Notes under the pieces: generated by a model
The model's input: the letters and a program-made list of their open reading frames with translations, nothing else
The model's database searches: none
Told to the model about the DNA's origin: nothing
NCBI GenBank assembly: GCA_021156245.1
Contig: JAJNBO010000114.1
Coordinates: 1-7,457, forward strand
Reading direction: 5' to 3'
DNA from: Ramlibacter sp.
GTDB lineage: Bacteria > Pseudomonadota > Gammaproteobacteria > Burkholderiales > Burkholderiaceae_C
DNA: 7,457 bases
In this document: positions 1-6,196 of the stretch, piece after piece
How the letters are laid out: the number at the start of each line of letters is the position of its first letter
Numbering within the stretch: the first letter of the stretch is position 1
Position numbers and translations under genes: made by a program

Positions 1-196
1 CAAGGAAAACGAGCCGTTTGACGTGGCGCTGCGCCGCTTCAAGCGCACCATCGAGAAGCTGGGCCTGCTCACCGAGCTGCGCGCCCGCGAGTTCTACGAA
101 AAGCCGACCGCCGAGCGCAAGCGCAAGAAGGCCGCCGCCGTGAAGCGCCACTTCAAGCGCGTCCGCAGCATGCAGCTGCCGAAAAAGCTCTACTGA
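1..196 (+). CDS. rpsU: 30S ribosomal protein S21, 3' part
   Basis: Small-subunit ribosomal protein S21, which binds late to the 30S platform near the anti-Shine-Dalgarno end of 16S rRNA and assists initiation. The first complete codon begins at base 2, and 64 residues are visible before the TGA at 194-196. The visible part opens [15 protein letters not shown], followed by the family's [15 protein letters not shown] stretch and a very basic C-terminus ending PKKLY. E. coli S21 has 71 residues, so only about six N-terminal residues (something like MTTIRV) lie outside the window. The high Lys/Arg content fits an rRNA-binding protein. It is followed by a hairpin terminator and then yqeY, a common neighbour of rpsU in proteobacteria. 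The identification is essentially certain; only the start is missing. Confidence 0.97.
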   Translation, partial: KENEPFDVALRRFKRTIEKLGLLTELRAREFYEKPTAERKRKKAAAVKRHFKRVRSMQLPKKLY

Positions 197-214
197 GCCC
201 CGGCTGAAGCCCAG

Positions 215-248
215 AAAAGCCCGCCCGGGGACGCCCGCGCGGGCTTTT
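215..248 (+). terminator. Intrinsic terminator after rpsU
   Basis: AAAAGCCCGC at 215-224 is perfectly complementary to GCGGGCTTTT at 239-248, giving a 10-bp stem with a 14-base GC-rich loop. The stem's own 3' side supplies a TTTT run (245-248). It starts 18 bases after the rpsU stop and ends 29 bases before the yqeY start, so it could end or attenuate rpsU transcripts before yqeY. The U-run is only four bases, so some read-through into yqeY is plausible. The stem is seen directly; its activity is inferred. Confidence 0.75.
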
Positions 249-277
249 GTCATTCCAGCACCCATCCAGGAGAACCC

Positions 278-724
278 ATGACGCTCAAGGAACGCATCAC
301 CGAGGACATGAAGGCCGCCATGCGGGCCAAGGACGCCGAGCGCCTGGGCGCCATCCGCATGCTGACCGCCGCCATGAAGCAGAAGGAAGTGGACGAGCGG
401 GTGGAGCTGGACGACGCCGCGGTCGTCGGCATCGTCGACAAGCTGCTCAAGCAGCGCAAGGACAGCATCGAGGCCTTCGAGAAGGCCGGCCGCCAGGACC
501 TGGCAGACAAGGAAAAGACCGAAGCGGCGGTGCTGCAGGCCTACCTGCCGGCACGTCTCTCGGCCGACGAAGTGGCTGCCGAAGTGAAGGCCATCGTGGC
601 CGAGGTGGGCGCCAAGGGCCCCGGCGACATGGGCAAGGTGATGGGCGCCGCCAAGGCGCGCCTGGCCGGCAAGGCGGACATGGGGCAGGTGAGCGCGGCG
701 GTGAAGGCGGCGCTGGCCTCGTAG
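278..724 (+). CDS. yqeY: GatB/YqeY domain-containing protein
   Basis: A 148-residue YqeY-family protein, the usual length. The family resembles the tRNA-binding tail domain of the GatB subunit of Glu-tRNA(Gln)/Asp-tRNA(Asn) amidotransferase, but the role of the free-standing protein is not established. The N-terminal helical half (about 1-80) opens MTLKERITEDMKAAMRAKDAE and carries LGAIRMLTAAMKQKEVDE, KQRKDSIEAFEKAGR and DLADKEK. The C-terminal half has YLPARLSADEV (about 89-99) and GDMGKVMGAAK (116-126), the typical YqeY signature. The ATG at 278 is supported by AGGAGA at 268-273, four bases upstream. It follows rpsU, a conserved order related to the rpsU-dnaG-rpoD macromolecular synthesis cluster, but here no dnaG follows. 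The stop is one base before a structured repeat, which separates it from convergent pmbA. Soluble, no signal peptide. Confidence 0.93.
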   Translation: MTLKERITEDMKAAMRAKDAERLGAIRMLTAAMKQKEVDERVELDDAAVVGIVDKLLKQRKDSIEAFEKAGRQDLADKEKTEAAVLQAYLPARLSADEVAAEVKAIVAEVGAKGPGDMGKVMGAAKARLAGKADMGQVSAAVKAALAS

Positions 725-725
725 T

Positions 726-819
726 CGTCCTTCCCGCGAAGGCGGGAATCCAGGGCTTCCAGGAAGGGAAGCGGCCGCGGCCGCTTCCCTTCTGGGTCTC
801 CGCCTGCGCGGGGATGGCC
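726..819. repeat. Nested inverted-repeat element, copy 1 (degenerate)
   Basis: A 94-base element filling the yqeY/pmbA convergent junction. The left arm (726-756) starts CGTCCTTCCCGC and contains hairpin TTCCCGC(731-737)/GCGGGAA(742-748) with loop GAAG. The right arm (789-819) contains hairpin 796-803/808-815 with loop CTGC, two of whose pairs are G-U on the plus strand. The arms also pair with each other (748-753 with 792-797). The centre (763-792) is a perfect 30-base palindrome around GCGGCCGCGGCCGC, but no T-run follows it. It is homologous along its whole length to copy 2 at 3481-3579: the left arms differ at two of 31 positions, and the cores share GCTYCCA and AAGCGGCC. It is more worn than copy 2 (outer CGTC/GACG pairing partly lost). 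Such repeats are scattered in Burkholderiales genomes; the class assignment is from memory. Confidence 0.85.
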
Positions 820-836
820 GGGTCCGCCGCCCGCGG

Positions 837-2213
837 CTAGGACCCGGCCACCTTCATGCGATTCACCAGGATCGACCCCACGGTCTTGGCGCCGTAGTTG
901 TAGACGTCCGCGCCGACCGCCTCGATGCCCATCAACATGTCCTTGAGGTTGCCGGCGATGGTGATCTCCTGCACGGGATACGCGATCTCGCCGTTCTCCA
1001 CCCAGAAGCCGCTGGCGCCGCGCGAGTAGTCGCCTGTCACGTAGTTCACGCCCTGCCCCATCAGCTCGATGACGAACAGGCCGGTGCCCAGCTTCTTCAG
1101 CATCTCCACCAGGTTGTCGTTCGGATGGGTGAGGCGGGACGTCAGCGTGAGGTTGTGCGAGCCACCCGCGTTGCCGGTGGTCTTCATGCCCAGCTTGCGG
1201 GCCGAATAGCTGCTGAGGAAGTAGCCGCCCACGCGGCCCGCGTCCACCACCTTGCGCGCGCGGGTGCGAACGCCTTCCTCGTCGAAGGCCGCGCTGCCCT
1301 TGCCACGCCGGACGAACGGGTCTTCCAGCACGTCGATGTGCTCCGGAAACACCTGCTTGCCCAGCGAATCCAGCAGGAAGCTGCTCTTGCGGTACAGGGA
1401 GCCGCCGCTCGTGGCCTGCACGTAGCCGCCCAGGAGGCCGGCCGCCAGCGGCGACTCGAACAGCACCGGGCATTCGCGCGTGCGGATCTTGCGGGACTTC
1501 AGGCGGGCCAGCGCGCGCTCGGCGGCATAGCGGCCGATGGATTCGGGCGAGGCCAGCTCCTGGGCCGAGCGCATGGAGCTGTACCAGGCGTCGCGCTGCA
1601 TTTCGTCGCCGCGCCCGGCGATCGGCGCGACGGAGACGGAATGACGCGAACTGGCGTAGCCGCCGCGGAAACCATGCGTGTGCGCACTGAAGAAGTGGCT
1701 CTGCTGTGCGGAGACGCCGGCGCCTTCGCTGTTGGTGATGCGCGGATCGGTGGCGAAGGCAGCGGCCTCGCAGCGCAGCGCCAGCTCGGCGGCTTGCTCG
1801 CTGGTCAAGTCCCAGGGATGGAACAGGTCCAGGTCCGGCTGTGTGTCGAGCGGGGCGATGTCGTCGGGTTCCGGCAACCCCGCCACCGGGTCCTGCGCCG
1901 TGAAGCGGGCGATGTCGTAGGCCGCCTGCACGGTGCGTTCGATGGCGGCGCGGGAGAAATCGGAGGTGCTGGCATTGCCGCGGCGGTTGCCCACGTAGAC
2001 GGTGATGCCCAGGGACTTGTCCCGGTTGCGCTCGACGGTCTCCAGCTCGCCCTTGCGCACCGACACGCTCAGGCCGCAGCCCTCGGATGCCTCGGCTCCC
2101 GCGTCGGTGGCCCCCAGCTGGCGGGCGTGGCCCAGGGCGTAGTCCACCAGTTCCTCGAAATCGACGCGGCTGTAGGCGAATCCGGTTGCGGCTTGCGCGG
2201 GTTGTTTATTCAT
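837..2213 (-). CDS. pmbA: Metalloprotease-like TldE/PmbA
   Basis: PmbA (TldE), the non-catalytic-motif partner of TldD. In E. coli the TldD/TldE heterodimer degrades unfolded peptides, trims the microcin B17 precursor and affects CcdA antitoxin stability; it is cytoplasmic. The product has 458 residues (E. coli about 450). An N-terminal domain (about 15-240) has the VRKGELETVERNRDKSLGITVYVG stretch (near 52-75). The C-terminal domain contains TGNAGGSHNL (346-355), GTGLFVIELMGQGVN (376-390), GDYSRGASGFWVENGEI (394-410) and PVQEITIAGNL (413-423), all typical of TldE. The HExxxH zinc motif of TldD is absent, as expected for TldE; no tldD is in this window. The ATG at 2213 gives MNKQPAQAATGFAYSRVDFE; no strong Shine-Dalgarno is visible. 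It is divergent from darP across 70 bases, the same arrangement as pmbA/yjgA in E. coli. Confidence 0.95.
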   Translation of the reverse strand: MNKQPAQAATGFAYSRVDFEELVDYALGHARQLGATDAGAEASEGCGLSVSVRKGELETVERNRDKSLGITVYVGNRRGNASTSDFSRAAIERTVQAAYDIARFTAQDPVAGLPEPDDIAPLDTQPDLDLFHPWDLTSEQAAELALRCEAAAFATDPRITNSEGAGVSAQQSHFFSAHTHGFRGGYASSRHSVSVAPIAGRGDEMQRDAWYSSMRSAQELASPESIGRYAAERALARLKSRKIRTRECPVLFESPLAAGLLGGYVQATSGGSLYRKSSFLLDSLGKQVFPEHIDVLEDPFVRRGKGSAAFDEEGVRTRARKVVDAGRVGGYFLSSYSARKLGMKTTGNAGGSHNLTLTSRLTHPNDNLVEMLKKLGTGLFVIELMGQGVNYVTGDYSRGASGFWVENGEIAYPVQEITIAGNLKDMLMGIEAVGADVYNYGAKTVGSILVNRMKVAGS

Positions 2214-2220
2214 GGCGGGC

Positions 2221-2226
2221 TATGAT
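2221..2226 (+). promoter_or_regulatory. Possible -10 box for darP-mog
   Basis: TATGAT lies in the 70-base pmbA/darP divergent gap, 57 bases upstream of the darP ATG, and resembles a sigma-70 -10 element. The nearest -35-like hexamer, TTGTTT at 2202-2207, is only 13 bases away, which is too close for a standard promoter, so only the -10 match is offered. This gap must hold promoters for both directions; I see no clearer one for pmbA. Confidence 0.3.
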
Positions 2227-2283
2227 ACTTGTGCAAGGTTGCGCACCACGGTCGCGCAGGCCATCCAGCCACCCTCCCCCCGC

Positions 2284-2904
2284 ATGTCCCGCAAACCCAA
2301 AAAAGGCTATTTCGTCAAAGGCCACTTCGTAGCCGAAGGCAGCGAACTCGACCAGGAGCTCCGCGCGGAGCAGACCGGGGGCGCGCCGAGCCGCACCGAG
2401 CTGAAGAAGGAAAGCACTGAGCTGCAGAAGCTGGGCGAAGCCCTGCTCACGCTGCGCGCCGACCTGATGACGAAGCTGGACCTGCCCGAACAGCTGACCG
2501 GCGCGCTGGACGCGGTGAAGAAGATCACCAACTTCGAAGGCCGCCGCCGCCAGATGCAGTTCGTGGGCAAGCTGATGCGCCAGCTGGATCCGCAAGACCT
2601 GCAGGCCGTGCGCGATGCGCTGGACGAGCAGCACCACGGCTCCGCGCAGCAGACGCTGGCGCTGCACGCCGCGGAGAAGTGGCGCGACGACATGATCGCC
2701 GGCGACGAAGCGGTGCACGACTGGCTGCAGGCGCACCCGGCGACCGATTCGCAACAACTGCGCGCGCTGGTGCGCCAGGCGCGCAAGGACAGCGTGCCGA
2801 CCCGGGACGAAGTCTCGCGCGGCGAAGCGCCGCGCCGCGGCCGGGCGTATCGCGACATCTTCCAGATGGTGCGCGAACAGCTGGAGCAGGAAGAACATGA
2901 GTGA
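2284..2904 (+). CDS. darP: Ribosome biogenesis factor DarP (YjgA, DUF615)
   Basis: DarP/YjgA associates with precursor 50S subunits and promotes maturation of the peptidyl-transferase centre in E. coli. The predicted protein has 206 residues (E. coli 183) and is highly charged and helical. The N-terminal MSRKPKKGYFVKGHF is a short basic segment, followed by an acidic/helical stretch with ELKKESTELQKLGE (39-52). The core signature is NFEGRRRQMQFVGKLMRQLD (83-102), matching the E. coli MEGRRRQLQLIGKMLRQ segment. The C-terminus has DSQQLRALVRQARKD (155-169) and YRDIFQMVREQLEQ (189-202), matching E. coli QIFQYLREL. I chose the ATG at 2284 because MSRKPKKGYF is the usual beginning in related bacteria. 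An in-frame ATG at 2212 would add 24 poorly conserved residues and overlap the pmbA start. No good Shine-Dalgarno precedes 2284. It overlaps mog by eight bases, implying coupled translation. Confidence 0.92.
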   Translation: MSRKPKKGYFVKGHFVAEGSELDQELRAEQTGGAPSRTELKKESTELQKLGEALLTLRADLMTKLDLPEQLTGALDAVKKITNFEGRRRQMQFVGKLMRQLDPQDLQAVRDALDEQHHGSAQQTLALHAAEKWRDDMIAGDEAVHDWLQAHPATDSQQLRALVRQARKDSVPTRDEVSRGEAPRRGRAYRDIFQMVREQLEQEEHE

Positions 2905-3478
2905 GCACGACAGCGTCACCATCGGCATCGTCTCGATCAGTGACCGCGCGTCGAGCGGCGTCTACGAGGACAAGGGGCTGCCGGCGCTGAAGGAGTGGCT
3001 GGGCCGGGCGCTGAAGAACGCGGTGACGTTCCAGGAGCGGCTGATCCCCGACGAGAAGGACCGCATCAGCGCCACGCTGATCGAACTGGTGGATGCCGGC
3101 TGCTCGCTGGTGCTGACCACCGGCGGAACCGGCCCGGCGCTGCGCGACGTCACGCCGGAAGCGACGCTCGCCGTGGGCCACAAGGAGATGCCGGGTTTCG
3201 GCGAGCAGATGCGGCAAGTGAGCCTGCGCTTCGTGCCGACCGCGATTCTCTCGCGCCAGGTCGCCGTGATCCGCGACAAGAGCCTGATCATCAATTTGCC
3301 GGGCCAGCCGAAGGCGATCCAGGAGACGCTGGAGGGCTTGAAGGAAGACGGCAGGCAGGTCGTACCAGGCATCTTCGCCGCGGTGCCCTATTGCATCGAC
3401 CTCATCGGCGGGCCCTACCTCGAGACGAACGACGAGGTGTGCAAGGCGTTTAGGCCGAAGTCGGCGATTCGCCAATAG
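2897..3478 (+). CDS. mog: Molybdopterin adenylyltransferase
   Basis: Mog/MogA activates molybdopterin by adenylylation with MgATP, giving MPT-AMP for molybdate insertion by MoeA in molybdenum cofactor synthesis; cytoplasmic. The product has 193 residues (E. coli 195). A MoCF-type Rossmann-like fold is indicated by IGIVSISDRASSG (9-21), VLTTGGTGPALRDVTPEAT (72-90) and LIINLPGQPKA (130-140). D52 (in LIPDE) and D84 (in RDVTPEA) match the acidic residues near 49 and 82 that E. coli Mog uses for catalysis. EDKGLPALKEWL (24-35) is also typical of Mog rather than MoaB. The ATG at 2897 overlaps the darP stop (ATGAGTGA) and has AGGAAG at 2888-2893 close upstream. Its stop at 3476-3478 is followed within three bases by repeat copy 2. 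No other cofactor gene is nearby. Confidence 0.95.
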   Translation: MSEHDSVTIGIVSISDRASSGVYEDKGLPALKEWLGRALKNAVTFQERLIPDEKDRISATLIELVDAGCSLVLTTGGTGPALRDVTPEATLAVGHKEMPGFGEQMRQVSLRFVPTAILSRQVAVIRDKSLIINLPGQPKAIQETLEGLKEDGRQVVPGIFAAVPYCIDLIGGPYLETNDEVCKAFRPKSAIRQ

Positions 3479-3480
3479 TT

Positions 3481-3579
3481 CGTCATTCCCGCGAAGGCGG
3501 GAATGCAGGGCTCCCAAAAGCAAAGCGGCCATTGGCCGCTTTTTCAACGCCCTGGATCCCCGCCTCCGCGGGGATGACG
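3481..3579. repeat. Nested inverted-repeat element, copy 2 (intact)
   Basis: A 99-base element between convergent mog and cysE. Arms 3481-3511 and 3549-3579 (31 bases each) are complementary at 28 positions including one G-T pair; mismatches are 3494/3566, 3502/3558 and 3505/3555. Each arm is also its own hairpin: ATTCCCGC(3485-3492)/GCGGGAAT(3497-3504), loop GAAG; and ATCCCCGC(3556-3563)/GCGGGGAT(3568-3575), loop CTCC. CGTC (3481-3484) pairs with GACG (3576-3579), and 3506-3511 with 3549-3554. The whole can therefore fold either as a long rod or as a compact four-way junction with almost no unpaired bases at the branch. The central arm holds a terminator hairpin. It is homologous to copy 1 at 726-819. 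No open reading frame of its own is evident. Confidence 0.9.
3522..3544. terminator. Probable bidirectional terminator between mog and cysE
   Basis: AAAGCGGCC at 3522-3530 pairs perfectly with GGCCGCTTT at 3534-3542 around a three-base loop. On the plus strand the stem runs into TTTTT (3540-3544), a good intrinsic terminator for mog. On the minus strand the same stem ends in TTT, then G, C, then TTTT, so it may also stop cysE transcripts. It forms the central arm of repeat copy 2, so the repeat itself carries the terminator. Structure is seen; activity is inferred. Confidence 0.75.
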
Positions 3580-3592
3580 GCGCTTCGCGCTG

Positions 3593-4366
3593 TCACTTCC
3601 CCACCAGCTGCGTCAGCTTGTCGGCCTCGAAGTTTTCCTTCGTCTGCGCATCGAGCGGCACGCAGTCTTCGCCGCGCCGCTGCGCGGACAGCTTCTCGAT
3701 GGCTTGCCAGAGCAGCGCGATCTGGTGATCGTGGCCCGCGGCGTTGTCGATCAGGCCCTTCATGGCCTGCGACAACGGGTCGTCGTTGGCGGTGATGCCG
3801 TATGCCGAAAAGCCCATCTTCGCCGCCGCTTCCTCGCGGCGCGCCGTGTCTTCGGCCTGGATGATCCGTGCGGGAATGCCCACGGCCGTCGCGCCGGCCG
3901 GCACCGGCTTGATCACCACGGCATTGCTGCCGATCTTGGCGTCGTCGCCCACCGTGAACCCGCCCAGCACCTTGGCGCCGGCGCTGACCACGACGTTGCG
4001 GCCCAGCGTGGGGTGGCGCTTGGTACCCTTGTACAGCGAAGTGCCGCCCAGCGTCACGCCCTGGTAGATGGTGCAGCCGTCGCCCACTTCGGCGGTCTCG
4101 CCGATGACGACGCCCATGCCGTGGTCGATGAACACGCCATGGCCCATGACGGCGCCGGGGTGGATCTCGATGCCGGTCATCCAGCGCGCGAACTGCGAGA
4201 GGAAGCGCGCCAGCCAGCGCAGCTCGCGCTTCCACAGCCAGTGCGCTCCCCGGTGCAGCACGATGGCGTGCAGCCCGGGATAACACGTGAGCACCTCCCA
4301 CTTGCTGCGCGCGGCAGGGTCGCGGTCGAGGATGCACTGGATGTCGGAGCGAAGGCGCGTGAACAT
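3593..4366 (-). CDS. cysE: Serine O-acetyltransferase (short form)
   Basis: CysE transfers acetyl from acetyl-CoA to L-serine, giving O-acetylserine, the first committed step of cysteine synthesis; cytoplasmic. The product has 257 residues. A short helical N-terminus (about 1-64) precedes a left-handed beta-helix of hexapeptide repeats (about 66-168), with [23 protein letters not shown] region 68-90, GVTLGG (103-108), RHPTLG (117-122) and [15 protein letters not shown] (154-168). D81-H82 correspond to the E. coli Asp157-His158 pair and H118 to His193. The N-terminal domain is much shorter than in E. coli (beta-helix begins near residue 140 there), while about 85 residues follow the beta-helix. 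The C-terminus is VGK, lacking the terminal Ile that docks into CysK in E. coli. The ATG at 4366 ([10 protein letters not shown]) fits the short family; an upstream extension would run into trmJ. It lies 29 bases after trmJ, likely co-transcribed. Confidence 0.93.
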   Translation of the reverse strand: MFTRLRSDIQCILDRDPAARSKWEVLTCYPGLHAIVLHRGAHWLWKRELRWLARFLSQFARWMTGIEIHPGAVMGHGVFIDHGMGVVIGETAEVGDGCTIYQGVTLGGTSLYKGTKRHPTLGRNVVVSAGAKVLGGFTVGDDAKIGSNAVVIKPVPAGATAVGIPARIIQAEDTARREEAAAKMGFSAYGITANDDPLSQAMKGLIDNAAGHDHQIALLWQAIEKLSAQRRGEDCVPLDAQTKENFEADKLTQLVGK

Positions 4367-4395
4367 GAGGTTCTTTGCTTGCTGTGCAGGCAAGT

Positions 4396-5118
4396 CTAAG
4401 GCTTTGCCTTCTTCGCTGCTTCGGCCATGGCCTTGGCAACACCGCGCAGGATGTGGATTTCCTCCGGGGTCGGTTGCGCGCGATTGAACATCTGGTTCAG
4501 GCGGGGCATCAGCTTCTTGGGGGCGGCGGGGTCCAGGAAGCCGATGGAGACCAGGGCCTGCTCCCAATGCCGCAGCATGCCGCCCACCGCAGCCGCGTCC
4601 GCCGCCTGCGTCGGCTGCATCGGCGGCGCATCGAATCCACCCAGCGCCACGCGCCATTCATAGGCGATCACCTGGATGGCCGCGGCGAGGTTCAGGGAGC
4701 CGTAGTCCGGCGACACCGGGATGCGCAGCGCCGCATGGCAGCGATAGACATCCTCGTTGCGCATGCCGTAGCGCTCGGAGCCGAAGAGGAAACAGACGTT
4801 CTGCCCCTGGGGCGCGATGGTGGCCAGGTGCTCGCGCGGCGTGAACGTCGGCGGGCCGAAATCACGCGGCGTCATCACGGTCGCCAGGACGTGCGTCATG
4901 CCCTCCAGCGCCTCGTCCAGCGTGTCCACGGCGCGCGCCTTCTGCAGCACGTCGGTGGCGCCGCTGGCGCGCTCGATGGTTTCGTCGCGGGTGAGCACGT
5001 CGTCCCAGCGCGGCTCGACCAGCACGAGGTCGTCGAACCCCATCACCTTCAGGGCACGCGCGGCGGCGCCGACGTTGCCGGCATGACTGGGCTGGATCAG
5101 AACGAAACGGGTGGGCAT
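4396..5118 (-). CDS. trmJ: tRNA/rRNA methyltransferase, TrmJ type
   Basis: A SPOUT-class SAM-dependent RNA methyltransferase, most like TrmJ, which 2'-O-methylates position 32 in the anticodon loop of several tRNAs. The product has 240 residues (E. coli 246). The three knot motifs are visible: motif 1 at [18 protein letters not shown] (10-27), motif 2 at [10 protein letters not shown] (110-119) and motif 3 at [18 protein letters not shown] (133-150). A C-terminal helical tail follows with [28 protein letters not shown] spread over 200-227, typical of the TrmJ extension. I chose ATG 5118 ([15 protein letters not shown]); an in-frame TTG at 5139 would add seven residues with no conservation. 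No clear Shine-Dalgarno is seen. Followed by cysE in the same direction; trmJ also neighbours cysteine/iron-sulfur genes in other bacteria (iscRS in E. coli). Other SPOUT 2'-O-methylases are less likely because of the C-terminal tail. Confidence 0.93.
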   Translation of the reverse strand: MPTRFVLIQPSHAGNVGAAARALKVMGFDDLVLVEPRWDDVLTRDETIERASGATDVLQKARAVDTLDEALEGMTHVLATVMTPRDFGPPTFTPREHLATIAPQGQNVCFLFGSERYGMRNEDVYRCHAALRIPVSPDYGSLNLAAAIQVIAYEWRVALGGFDAPPMQPTQAADAAAVGGMLRHWEQALVSIGFLDPAAPKKLMPRLNQMFNRAQPTPEEIHILRGVAKAMAEAAKKAKP

Positions 5119-5194
5119 GACCGATTGTCGGATACGCAAATGGACGTAGGACGCCGTTGAAGCCCCTCTCGAAGCCGGCTGACACCCCGCCCGG

Positions 5195-5200
5195 TAAAAT
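5195..5200 (+). promoter_or_regulatory. Possible -10 box for suhB
   Basis: TAAAAT in the context CCGGTAAAATG lies 71 bases upstream of the suhB ATG in the 153-base trmJ/suhB divergent gap. It is an AT-rich island in GC-rich sequence and close to the sigma-70 -10 consensus. CTGACA at 5179-5184 is the best -35-like hexamer but is only 10 bases away, so it cannot pair with it in the standard spacing. No convincing promoter for trmJ is seen on the other strand. Confidence 0.4.
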
Positions 5201-5239
5201 GTGCGCTAACGTGGCCCTCCGCATCGTCGGCAGGCCTTC

Positions 5240-5264
5240 CGCCCCCAGGGGCGAAGCTCTTCGC
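5240..5264 (+). promoter_or_regulatory. suhB leader with boxA-like core and two overlapping hairpins
   Basis: GCTCTT at 5256-5261 equals the core of boxA (E. coli rrn boxA TGCTCTTTAACA), the RNA site bound by NusB/NusE. It ends 10 bases before the suhB ATG, where a Shine-Dalgarno would lie, and none is present. Two hairpins share bases here: 5240-5244 with 5249-5253 (CGCCC/GGGCG), and GCGAA 5251-5255 with TTCGC 5260-5264, whose loop and 3' arm contain the boxA-like core. They cannot both form fully. In E. coli SuhB joins the Nus complex and represses its own gene through a boxA in the leader, which makes the position meaningful. Beyond the six-base core the match is weak, and GCTCTT also occurs elsewhere in this window. 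Confidence 0.4.
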
Positions 5265-5271
5265 ACAACTC

Positions 5272-6183
5272 ATGTCGTCCAACCAGCACCCCATGCTCAA
5301 CGTGGCCGTCAAGGCCGCCCGCGCCGCCGGCGCGATCATCAACCGGGCCGCGCTCGACGTCGAGGCCGTCCGGGTCTCGCAGAAGCAGGCCAACGATTTC
5401 GTCACGGAGATCGACCACGCCAGCGAGCAGGCGATCATCGAGACGCTGCTGACCGCCTACCCCGACCACGGCATCTGGGCCGAGGAATCCGGCCGCGAGC
5501 ATGGCAAGGCAAGCTCCGATCACGTGTGGGTGATCGACCCCCTGGACGGCACCACCAACTTCATCCACGGCTTCCCGGTCTATTGCGTCAGCGTCGCCCT
5601 GCTGGTGCGCGGCCGCGTCGAGCAGGCCGTGATCTACGACCCCACCCGCAACGACCTGTTCACCGCCACGCGCGGCCGCGGCGCATACCTGAACGACCGC
5701 CGCATGCGCGTGAGCAAGCGCGTGCAGCTCAAGGAGTCGCTGGTGTCCACGGGCTTCCCCTTCCGCCCGGGCGACAACTTCAACATCTACCTGCGCATGA
5801 TGGCCGACGTCATGAAGCGCACGGCCGGCCTGCGCCGCCCCGGCGCGGCGGCGCTCGACCTCGCCTACGTCGCGGCCGGCTACACCGAGGGCTTCTTCGA
5901 AACGGGCCTGTCGCCGTGGGACGTGGCCGCGGGTTCCCTGCTGGTGACGGAGGCGGGCGGCCTGGTGGGCAACTTCACCGGCGAAGCCGACTTCCTGGAG
6001 CAGCGCGAGTGCGTGGCCGGCAACCCCAAGGTCTACGGCCAGCTGGTCAAGATCCTGGGCAAGTACAGCAAGTTCGCGAGCGCGGGCGAGAAGGCGGAAC
6101 TGCGGCAGAACACGCCGAATCTCGTCGAGCCCACGCTGCAGCCCGGCACGCAGATCGACGACGGGCCCGTCTCCGACGACTGA
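5272..6183 (+). CDS. suhB: Inositol-1-monophosphatase / Nus-complex factor SuhB
   Basis: An IMPase-superfamily protein: Mg2+-dependent hydrolysis of inositol-1-phosphate, and in E. coli a component of the rRNA antitermination complex that aids rRNA folding. The product has 303 residues. Metal-site motifs are all present: E46-D48 region TEID (45-48), WAEES (69-73), DPLDGTTNF (89-97, with D89 and D92) and SPWDVAAG (214-221, with D217). [15 protein letters not shown] (6-20) matches the E. coli N-terminus HPMLNIAVRAARKAG. The enzyme core ends near 267, the whole length of E. coli SuhB, and is followed by a polar tail of about 36 residues ending in an acidic IDDGPVSDD. The ATG at 5272 is chosen; M8 at 5293 is possible. 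No Shine-Dalgarno is present. Divergent from trmJ, and 13 bases upstream of the channel gene, likely one transcript. Confidence 0.95.
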   Translation: MSSNQHPMLNVAVKAARAAGAIINRAALDVEAVRVSQKQANDFVTEIDHASEQAIIETLLTAYPDHGIWAEESGREHGKASSDHVWVIDPLDGTTNFIHGFPVYCVSVALLVRGRVEQAVIYDPTRNDLFTATRGRGAYLNDRRMRVSKRVQLKESLVSTGFPFRPGDNFNIYLRMMADVMKRTAGLRRPGAAALDLAYVAAGYTEGFFETGLSPWDVAAGSLLVTEAGGLVGNFTGEADFLEQRECVAGNPKVYGQLVKILGKYSKFASAGEKAELRQNTPNLVEPTLQPGTQIDDGPVSDD

Positions 6184-6196
6184 AGGTTTTCCCCGC

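Noticed and set aside
541..1473. Minus-strand frame ending in a DSRLRGKDDYE-like stretch
   Set aside because: That stretch is only the translation of repeat copy 1 read through; tails of this type are common mis-annotations where such repeats occur. The rest is a shadow of pmbA.
1125..2225. Long plus-strand open frame (366 codons) opposite pmbA
   Set aside because: The translation is low in complexity and rich in Ala, Gly, Arg and Val with no recognisable motif, as expected of an antisense frame in GC-rich DNA; pmbA on the other strand has clear family signatures.
4367..4657. N-terminal extension of cysE by 97 codons
   Set aside because: It would overlap the 3' end of trmJ, and its residues do not resemble the CysE N-terminal domain; the ATG at 4366 begins the recognisable [10 protein letters not shown] start.
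5157..5184. TTGAAG (5157) or CTGACA (5179) as -35 elements for suhB
   Set aside because: Spacing to TAAAAT at 5195 is 32 or 10 bases, outside the range for a sigma-70 promoter.
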